Shown piece by piece: positions 1 to 4,941 of a stretch of DNA of 20,077 bases (position 1 is its first letter; the number at the start of each line of letters is the position of its first letter). The notes beneath the pieces were generated by a model that saw only the letters and a program-made list of their open reading frames with translations, did not search any database and was not told the DNA's origin. The stretch is from DATLYT01 sp035574455. Lineage in GTDB: Bacteria; Bacteroidota; Ignavibacteria; UBA10030. Position numbers and translations under genes: made by a program. The stretch spans positions 1 through 20,077 of the forward strand of contig DATLYT010000179.1 in the NCBI GenBank assembly GCA_035574455.1, in the 5' to 3' direction.

Positions 1-1
1 T

Positions 2-523
2 GTGATGAAAGAATCCGCACAGGCGGCGCTGAGCTATATTGCATCGCACGCATCACGGCTTGGAATCGATGAAGCGTTCCGGGAGAATCTCGATCTCCAC
101 GTGCACGTGCCATCAGGAGCAATTCCCAAAGATGGTCCCTCTGCCGGTGTGACCATGCTGACAGCGCTTGCTTCTCTTCTTACCGGCAGACTCGTTCGCA
201 ACGATCTTGCCATGACGGGTGAAATCACACTCCGTGGAGCCGTACTTCCGATTGGCGGGGTCAAGGAAAAAGTTCTCGCCGCGCACCGAGCAGGAATCAA
301 GCAGGTAATTCTGCCGGAGCGGAACCGTCATGACTTAGAAGAGATACCTCAATGGGTGTTGAAAGAGCTCCAGATTCACTTTGTCAAAGATATGGATGAA
401 GTTCTCCAGCTTGCCCTTCAGCCGCACCACGACGGCGAGGGAGAAGCAGACAGCACTCACACCGAGGCGAACCCCGACGCCGTTGGCGAATTAACAGCTC
501 CACTCGAAAGTCAGAAAAACTGA
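2..523 (+). CDS. lon: ATP-dependent Lon protease, C-terminal proteolytic domain (5' end outside window)
   Basis: This is the last ~173 codons of a Lon protease; the reading frame is open to the left edge, so the apparent GTG start is an internal valine. The fragment is the serine-lysine peptidase domain. The nucleophile lies in PKDGPSAG (Ser at fragment residue 47) and the general base Lys at residue 90 in GGVKEK, 43 residues later, the same spacing as Ser679/Lys722 of E. coli Lon. MTGEITLRG between them is also family-typical. Lon is a cytoplasmic AAA+ hexamer that degrades misfolded and regulatory proteins. After the conserved domain there is an acidic, probably disordered tail of about 35 residues (from about residue 138), longer than I would expect. 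The next gene is convergent, so lon ends its transcription unit here. The identification is secure; the AAA+ and N-terminal domains cannot be seen. Confidence 0.97.
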   Translation: MMKESAQAALSYIASHASRLGIDEAFRENLDLHVHVPSGAIPKDGPSAGVTMLTALASLLTGRLVRNDLAMTGEITLRGAVLPIGGVKEKVLAAHRAGIKQVILPERNRHDLEEIPQWVLKELQIHFVKDMDEVLQLALQPHHDGEGEADSTHTEANPDAVGELTAPLESQKN

Positions 524-547
524 ACAAGCCTGACGTGGGAGGCACAA

Positions 548-584
548 AGGCCAGAATTCATCCACCTTGTCGGTTTTCTGGTTT
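548..584. terminator. weak stem-loop between convergent genes
   Basis: CCAGAA (551-556) pairs with TTCTGG (576-581) around a 19-base loop. Two G-T pairs and an A-T pair could extend the stem to 548-584. It sits at the convergent ends of lon and the minus-strand membrane protein gene and overlaps the latter's last codons. There is no good T-tract on either strand, so a terminator role is only a guess from position. Confidence 0.2.
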
Positions 585-1007
585 GAAGAAGATCGGATAG
601 AGCAATCCCGTTGCAACCACCATAATCGGGAACACAAGGAGGGCGTCAAAGATACTGTAGAAGTAGAACTCTTTTGGGTGGGAGTAGTGGTTCATGTAGA
701 TTGCGCTGATACTCGCGAAGATCAATAACATCAGTCCGTAAACTTTCAATGCGCGGATCACGAGATGGCCCTTGAGTCGGGGATGCATGAGCATAAAGAC
801 CCAGGTGAACACGAGCCACATCATGAAGTTGTACAGATACGAAGTAACCCAGTCCACGGTGGTGAAGTCGGTGTTGAAGTAGCTTGGGTGTTGTGCTATT
901 ACGCGGAACATCGGCATGAGGGCAAGTTGCTCGATCGGGAGATACGCGTAGGCATAGCGGATGATGTTCAGGAGAATGACGAGGATGAGGAACTTTACGA
1001 CAGTCAT
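558..1007 (-). CDS. small four-helix membrane protein, unknown function
   Basis: I do not recognise this 149-residue protein. It is very hydrophobic, with four likely membrane helices: near the N-terminus (about residues 4-24), about 55-75, about 84-106 and about 116-137. Positively charged residues lie between the second and third helices (PRLKGH) and at the C-terminus (KPENRQGG). No catalytic motif stands out; aromatic residues and HYSHPKEFYFYS between the last two helices are notable. A TTG codon six bases upstream gives a 151-residue version. I prefer the ATG at 1007 because AAGAGG lies six bases before it on the minus strand (1014-1019). It is a single gene on the minus strand, convergent with lon and divergent from the phosphoesterase. 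The continuous membrane-protein pattern and the ribosome binding site support it as a real gene. Confidence 0.75.
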   Translation of the reverse strand: MTVVKFLILVILLNIIRYAYAYLPIEQLALMPMFRVIAQHPSYFNTDFTTVDWVTSYLYNFMMWLVFTWVFMLMHPRLKGHLVIRALKVYGLMLLIFASISAIYMNHYSHPKEFYFYSIFDALLVFPIMVVATGLLYPIFFKPENRQGG

Positions 1008-1031
1008 CAGCAACCTCTTGGAAAGCGCTCG

Positions 1032-1062
1032 CTAAAGTAAAGACGGTTCGACGGAAAAGCAA
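1032..1062 (-). promoter_or_regulatory. candidate promoter of the small membrane protein gene
   Basis: On the minus strand, TTG (1062-1060) is followed after 20 bases by TACTTTAG (1039-1032). This matches seven of eight positions of the TAnnTTTG element described for Bacteroidota, at roughly the right distance from the -33 TTG. The start of transcription would be near 1025, giving a leader of about 18 bases that includes the AAGAGG ribosome binding site. It is based on pattern and position only. Confidence 0.25.
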
Positions 1063-1080
1063 GAACGAGAAAACCGCCAG

Positions 1081-1107
1081 AAAAGCCCTATTTTATTGGC
1101 TTTTTTT
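1081..1107 (+). terminator. terminator-like hairpin in a divergent gap
   Basis: AAAAGCC (1081-1087) and GGCTTTT (1098-1104) form a perfect 7-base stem around a 10-base AT-rich loop, and the 3' arm runs into seven T's (1101-1107). By shape it is a rho-independent terminator for plus-strand transcripts. No plus-strand gene ends just upstream, because the gap lies between divergent genes. It may insulate the phosphoesterase gene or end an unannotated short transcript. Confidence 0.4.
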
Positions 1108-1162
1108 GCTTTTCATGCAGACTGAAGTCCGATCAATTTACATCGCTCTCCGCCTAACTTTT

Positions 1163-1186
1163 TCTTGATGTCTTGGTGTCTTCGTG
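1163..1186 (+). repeat. three 8-base imperfect tandem units before a start codon
   Basis: Three contiguous units read TCTTGATG, TCTTGGTG and TCTTCGTG, identical at six of eight positions. They end 17 bases before the phosphoesterase ATG at 1204 and occupy the place of a leader or ribosome binding region. From memory, similar short-period runs occur in many unrelated environmental genomes; I cannot verify that here. Confidence 0.55.
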
Positions 1187-1203
1187 GTTATCTTTTGAAT
1201 GCT

Positions 1204-1854
1204 ATGCGCATCCTCGCGTTTTCCGACATCCATGGTTCCTACAAGAGAGTCGAGGAAATTCTTTCTCACGAATCTTCCTTTGACGCTCTGATCATCGCTG
1301 GAGATCTGACAACAGTGGGTTCGCCAAAGGAAGCCGAAACGGCAATCAGGCGATTCCAGCAGTACGGCAAGCCGCTGTTTGTGGTTGCGGGGAATATGGA
1401 TTTGCCAGAACTTGAAACGACGTTCATGAATCTCGGCGTCTCCATCAATGCGCGAGGAGTTCTGCACGGAGATGTAGGACTCTTTGGCGTCTCGGCATCA
1501 CCCTTTACGCCGATGAACACGCCGTATGAGATTTCAGAAGATGAGATCATGAAACGAGCAGAAGCAGGATGGGAGGATGTTGCCTCAGCCCGATGGAAGC
1601 TCTTTGTTCCTCACGCGCCTCCGCGGGATACGAAGGTTGATAAAATCATCCTCGGCAAACATGTCGGCAGTACCGCTGTTCGCGAGTTTATTGAGAAGCA
1701 TCAACCGGATCTTGTCATCTGCGGTCATATCCACGAAGCGCGCGGGATGGACAAGCTCGGGAAGACAACAATCATCAATTGCGGTCCGGCCGGCAGAGGC
1801 TACTATAGTGTCCTGGAAATTGACAACGCAATCAATGTAGAACTTCGAGGGTAA
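1204..1854 (+). CDS. predicted metallophosphoesterase (Icc/YfcE-like)
   Basis: A 216-residue calcineurin-like phosphoesterase, a cytoplasmic enzyme that uses a two-metal site to hydrolyse phosphomonoesters or diesters. The metal-binding motifs appear in order: Asp8-x-His10 in FSDIHG, Asp34 in GDL, Asn64 in GNMD, His137 in PHAPPRDT, and His175-x-His177 in CGHIHEARG. GNMD, rather than GNHE, resembles the small YfcE and COG2129-type enzymes. NCGPAGRGYY near the end is the usual C-terminal motif of these. The length fits the family. An upstream in-frame start at 1165 would add 13 residues read from a short tandem repeat, so I chose ATG 1204, where homology begins at once. There is no clear Shine-Dalgarno sequence. 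The next gene starts 3 bases after the stop, so the two are probably co-transcribed. The substrate cannot be told from sequence. Confidence 0.9.
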   Translation: MRILAFSDIHGSYKRVEEILSHESSFDALIIAGDLTTVGSPKEAETAIRRFQQYGKPLFVVAGNMDLPELETTFMNLGVSINARGVLHGDVGLFGVSASPFTPMNTPYEISEDEIMKRAEAGWEDVASARWKLFVPHAPPRDTKVDKIILGKHVGSTAVREFIEKHQPDLVICGHIHEARGMDKLGKTTIINCGPAGRGYYSVLEIDNAINVELRG

Positions 1855-1857
1855 TGT

Positions 1858-2721
1858 ATGAAACCGACAGTAGGCTTTATCGGTCTTGGCCTCATGGGTC
1901 TGCCGATGGCTCAGCGACTCCAAAGCGCAGGCTTTCCATTGAACGTCTACAACCGAACGAGACAGAAAGCAGAGGGGTTGCTATCTCAAGGCGCCGTCTG
2001 GTGCGACTCCCCCGCCAAGGTTGCGCGGCAATCGGAGATTGTCTTTACCATGATCTCGACCTCTGAAGTTCTCAAAGAGCTTGCAGCAGAAATCCGGCCA
2101 GCGCTCAACAAGGGGTCCATTCACATCGACACGAGCACAGTCTCGCCATCCTTAACCGCGGAGCTCTATCAAGAGTATCGAGCCGACGGAAAGCATTTTC
2201 TCCACTCACCGGTATTGGGCAGCATTCCTCAAGCGACCGATGGTACGCTCTTACTCTTTGTCGGAGGGGATGATGATGCATACAGACGCTCCGAGGATGC
2301 ACTCAAAGTTCTTGGCAAGCAGGTCTGGCGATTTCCGGAAGTCGATCAAGCATCCCATACGAAACTCCTCTGTAATCTTTTTATTGCGGGGATGATTACC
2401 ACCCTCGCTCAAGCCATCGTCTTCGCTCAAAAGGCAGGGGTTGACCCCCGCACCCTCCTCGACATCCTCCCACATTCAGCTCTCAATTCACCCATGTACC
2501 AAAGTAAGGGAAAGAGCATTATTGAAGGTAACTTCACCCCGAGATTCTTTCTCGACCACATGCTCAAGGATATCAACCTGATGCTCGAGGCGGCAGGCAA
2601 ACGGGGGGTATCATTGCCTACGATCGAAGTGGCCCAGGAACTCTTCGCGCAAGCGAGCCAAATGGGCCTGGGGAAAGAGGACTACTCTGCTGTTGTCAAG
2701 GTTCTGAGCTCCAGTCGGTGA
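1858..2721 (+). CDS. NAD(P)-dependent beta-hydroxyacid dehydrogenase family oxidoreductase
   Basis: A 287-residue protein of the 3-hydroxyisobutyrate dehydrogenase / glyoxylate-succinic semialdehyde reductase / tartronate semialdehyde reductase family. GFIGLGLMGLPMA at residues 6-18 is the Rossmann dinucleotide-binding loop. NRT at 32-34 after the second strand suggests NADP rather than NAD, since an Asp or Glu would be expected there for NAD. DTSTVSP at 91-97 is the substrate-binding motif. SPVLGSIPQATDGTL at 117-131 corresponds to the usual APVSGG...A..GTL region but lacks the GG pair. Lys169 in HTKLLCN is the expected catalytic lysine, with Asn173 beside it. The C-terminal part is the all-helical domain. 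It begins 3 bases after the phosphoesterase. The family is secure, the exact substrate is not. Confidence 0.88.
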   Translation: MKPTVGFIGLGLMGLPMAQRLQSAGFPLNVYNRTRQKAEGLLSQGAVWCDSPAKVARQSEIVFTMISTSEVLKELAAEIRPALNKGSIHIDTSTVSPSLTAELYQEYRADGKHFLHSPVLGSIPQATDGTLLLFVGGDDDAYRRSEDALKVLGKQVWRFPEVDQASHTKLLCNLFIAGMITTLAQAIVFAQKAGVDPRTLLDILPHSALNSPMYQSKGKSIIEGNFTPRFFLDHMLKDINLMLEAAGKRGVSLPTIEVAQELFAQASQMGLGKEDYSAVVKVLSSSR

Positions 2722-2769
2722 TCCCCAAACTCGGGAGCACGAAGCCCTCTTAAATCCACAAACAGTATC

Positions 2770-2781
2770 AAAGTGGGGAAT
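2770..2781 (+). promoter_or_regulatory. distal copy of the MraZ-box core
   Basis: AAAGTGGGGAAT here is identical over 12 bases to 2908-2919 inside the MraZ box, 138 bases downstream. An inverted TCCCCA also lies at 2722-2727. The identity is read directly; a role as an auxiliary MraZ site is inference. Confidence 0.35.
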
Positions 2782-2862
2782 GCGTAAACCCTTTGTTTTT
2801 ATGATTTTTTGAGCCCCCCAAAGCGCCCTCCAAAAACCCCTTATTTTTCGGTACTTTTTTAC

Positions 2863-2892
2863 TTGACTTTCATACGCGTTTCCCTAAATTTC
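2863..2892 (+). promoter_or_regulatory. promoter of the dcw operon (before mraZ)
   Basis: TTGACT (2863-2868) and TAAATT (2885-2890), 16 bases apart, match the sigma-70 boxes at five and four of six positions. The same bases fit the Bacteroidota pattern: TTG, a 19-base spacer, then TAAATTTC against TAnnTTTG. A start near 2898 would place the MraZ repeats right at and after the start site and give an mraZ leader of about 85 bases. Confidence 0.5.
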
Positions 2893-2900
2893 CAGTGCGT

Positions 2901-2930
2901 GTGGGGAAAAGTGGGGAATAAGGGAGAATA
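2901..2930 (+). promoter_or_regulatory. MraZ operator (MraZ box), three 10-base direct repeats
   Basis: Three contiguous 10-base units occur: GTGGGGAAAA, GTGGGGAATA and AGGGAGAATA. The first two differ at one position; the third matches the second at seven of ten. E. coli MraZ binds three TGGGN repeats separated by five bases in front of mraZ, which is the same period and core. MraZ is a ring with AbrB-like DNA-binding faces, so evenly phased repeats on one helix face are expected. This predicts autorepression of the whole operon. Confidence 0.75.
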
Positions 2931-2981
2931 AAAAGCACTGTAAATTCTATCGTTTTGAAATTCTGACATTTAGGCGCACGC

Positions 2982-3431
2982 ATGTCCTCGTTTAAGGGAA
3001 GGTACTCATACTCGGTCGATAACAAAGGGCGTATTGCTCTTCCTGCAAAGCTCCGTAAGAATGTTTCTCCTGCGGCTAACGACACGTTTATTATTACCCG
3101 TGGGTTTGAACAATGTCTCTTTGTCTACCCGCAGGATGAATGGAGCAAGGTTGAGGATTCCGTCCGTGGTCTCTCCCCCTCGAATCCCCAGCATCGCTTT
3201 TTCGTGCGCACATTGCTTCAGTGGGCAACGGATGTTCAGCTCGACGTCCAAGCTCGTATCACTGTTCCACAAGACCTCTTAAAGTTTGCCGGTATTGAAA
3301 ACGAAGTTTTGATTCTCGGCGTCTTGGAGCGCATCGAAATTTGGAATCCGAAAATCTACGAGCAGTATTTGAACAATCAGCCGGCGACGTACGAAACGGT
3401 TGCGGAGTCTGTCCTCAAGCCGCAAACGTGA
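2982..3431 (+). CDS. mraZ: transcriptional regulator MraZ
   Basis: First gene of the cluster, 149 residues, the normal MraZ length. It has the duplicated SpoVT-AbrB architecture: FKGRYSYSVDNKGRIALP at residues 4-21 and LDVQARITVP at 87-96, each starting a swapped-hairpin DNA-binding half. In the second copy Ala replaces the Gly of the usual D-x-x-GR motif. MraZ forms a high-order ring that binds direct repeats and represses the dcw operon; the matching repeats lie 52-81 bases upstream of the start. The start ATG has only a weak AGG seven bases before it. rsmH follows after 39 bases in the same frame. Confidence 0.96.
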   Translation: MSSFKGRYSYSVDNKGRIALPAKLRKNVSPAANDTFIITRGFEQCLFVYPQDEWSKVEDSVRGLSPSNPQHRFFVRTLLQWATDVQLDVQARITVPQDLLKFAGIENEVLILGVLERIEIWNPKIYEQYLNNQPATYETVAESVLKPQT

Positions 3432-3470
3432 CGAGAGGGTTCACAGGGTACACACACGGTCTGTCGCCTT

Positions 3471-4403
3471 GTGCATGAGTCCACATTCCATACGCCGGTG
3501 TTGCTGGAGGAGGTTCTCCACTATCTTCTGACCGCGCCGGACGGCGTGTATGTGGATGCCACAGTGGGTGGGGGAGGACATGCGACGGCAGTTCTTGAAA
3601 AGCTTGGGTCGAGGGGATTGGTCATTGGAATTGATACCGACAGTGACGCAATCGCTGCAGCACAACGACGGTTGGAGAGCTTTGGTCAACGAGCCGTTTT
3701 GGTGCAGGATAATTTTCGGAATCTTAAAGCGATTCTCGCAGCCCGTTGGCTTCAGCACGTAGACGGTGTGCTGTTTGATTTGGGGGTTTCGTCGTTTCAG
3801 CTGGATGAGGCGACGAAGGGATTCAGCTTTCGGTCAGACGAGCGATTGGATATGAGGATGGACCGTCGAGGAAGGATTGACGCTCGAGTCGTTGTCAACG
3901 AGTACAGCGAACGAACATTGGCCGAGTTGTTCTGGAAGTATGGTGAAGAAAAGCATGCGCGGCGGATAGCGAAGCGGATTGTTCAGGCAAGAGCTCAGAA
4001 GAGTATCGATACGACGGGGGAACTGGCGGGGGTGGTTGAAGCGGTTGTTGGCCATCGGTTTCTGACGAAGTCTCTGGCGAGGGTCTTTCAGGCAATTCGT
4101 ATCGAGGTGAACAACGAACTGGAGAATCTTCAGCAGGCGCTGAACGATGCCATCGATGTTGTCAGATCCGGGGGAAGAATTGTTGTGATCTCCTATCACT
4201 CTCTTGAAGATCGGATTGTCAAGCAAACCATGAAAAGGGCGGCTGCTACAACGATTCCTTCAGGCTTAAAACTTGTCCCGGACAAACCCTTGCAACCTCG
4301 TGTTGCTATTCTTACGAAGAAACCCATCACAGTTTCCCCTTCAGAAATTACCGTAAACCCTCGATCTCGGAGCGCAAAGTTGCGCGCGGCTGAGAAGCTC
4401 TGA
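3471..4403 (+). CDS. rsmH: 16S rRNA (cytosine1402-N4)-methyltransferase RsmH
   Basis: A 310-residue RsmH (MraW), which methylates N4 of C1402 in 16S rRNA in the decoding centre of the 30S subunit using S-adenosylmethionine. HTPVLLEEVLHYL opens the protein. DATVGGGGH (29-37) is the SAM-binding motif I, followed by GIDTD (53-57). DLGVSS (103-108), FQAIRIEVNNELE (206-218) and ISYHSLEDR (240-248) are family signatures. The start is GTG at 3471: this gives the standard N-terminus, and no other in-frame start lies between it and the mraZ stop. An out-of-frame ATG lies four bases later (3475). No Shine-Dalgarno is visible. The gene lies between mraZ and ftsL, its usual place. Confidence 0.96.
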   Translation: MHESTFHTPVLLEEVLHYLLTAPDGVYVDATVGGGGHATAVLEKLGSRGLVIGIDTDSDAIAAAQRRLESFGQRAVLVQDNFRNLKAILAARWLQHVDGVLFDLGVSSFQLDEATKGFSFRSDERLDMRMDRRGRIDARVVVNEYSERTLAELFWKYGEEKHARRIAKRIVQARAQKSIDTTGELAGVVEAVVGHRFLTKSLARVFQAIRIEVNNELENLQQALNDAIDVVRSGGRIVVISYHSLEDRIVKQTMKRAAATTIPSGLKLVPDKPLQPRVAILTKKPITVSPSEITVNPRSRSAKLRAAEKL

Positions 4404-4410
4404 ACACACC

Positions 4411-4941
4411 ATGCCGAGCCCACCACCATATAGTCGAAATACCCTAGAGCCGCTGCTCAAGCGTGCAATGCAGCCCGCGACTCCCGAAGCGAAAGACCAG
4501 ATACCGGAGCCGGCAACGCCGCCACGCCCATTGGTGTATAGCGGGACTATGCCCACTTCAACTCCCAATCTGGAGGGGCAAGGATTTGTTACCCCGCCTC
4601 GCAACAGGAAAATCGCGAAACGGAAAGTATCAACCTTCAACATCATCCTCATGCTCTTTGGCGCTGCAACGGTTATTGTCCTGTACATCAGCAATATCAT
4701 TGCAGTGGATCGGTTGATGATGGAGATCAATAGTCTTCAACAGCAGCACAGCAGGATTCTCAGCGAGCAGGAACTCCTGAAAGCGGAGGTCAATCGGCTT
4801 TCCAGTCTCGAGCGAATCAATCGCAAGGCGACAGAGGAGCTTGGATTGGTGAATCCCAAAGAACCCCCTATCTGGATGAATGTCGACCGGGAAAAGATTC
4901 GCGAAATCGAAGAAGCGCTTCAACAGAAACACCAACCATGA
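4411..4941 (+). CDS. ftsL: FtsL-like cell division protein with proline-rich N-terminal extension
   Basis: A bitopic membrane protein of 176 residues: cytoplasmic residues 1-73, one membrane helix at about 75-97, then a periplasmic coiled coil at about 98-145. The C-terminal ERINRKATEELGLVNPKEP is typical of FtsL, whose coiled coil pairs with DivIC/FtsB and activates the FtsW-FtsI synthase. Identity rests on topology, this motif and position between rsmH and ftsI, since FtsL diverges quickly. The cytoplasmic part is unusually long and rich in proline (about 13 in the first 65 residues), then basic (RNRKIAKRK) just before the helix. Later ATGs at residues 20 and 47 could shorten it. The stop overlaps the ftsI start as ATGA. 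Confidence 0.85.
   Translation: MPSPPPYSRNTLEPLLKRAMQPATPEAKDQIPEPATPPRPLVYSGTMPTSTPNLEGQGFVTPPRNRKIAKRKVSTFNIILMLFGAATVIVLYISNIIAVDRLMMEINSLQQQHSRILSEQELLKAEVNRLSSLERINRKATEELGLVNPKEPPIWMNVDREKIREIEEALQQKHQP

Noticed and set aside
765..1040. Plus-strand open frame opposite the small membrane protein gene
   Set aside because: The product is low-complexity and rich in His and Glu, as expected from the complement of a membrane protein; the minus frame has better coding character and a ribosome binding site.
1163..1186. Possible CRISPR or mobile-element repeat
   Set aside because: The units are 8 bases with no spacers, and no cas gene, transposase or inverted ends are nearby.
1165..1203. N-terminal extension of the phosphoesterase
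   Set aside because: The added residues are read from the tandem repeat, and homology begins at ATG 1204.
2722..2860. Terminator for the oxidoreductase gene
   Set aside because: The T-rich stretches near 2793-2810 and 2843-2860 have no stem of more than about three pairs before them.
2838..2924. 8-base inverted repeat CCCTTATT (2838-2845) and AATAAGGG (2917-2924) around the promoter
   Set aside because: It is short and AT-rich in a G/C-tract region, overlaps the stronger direct-repeat reading and is likely by chance.
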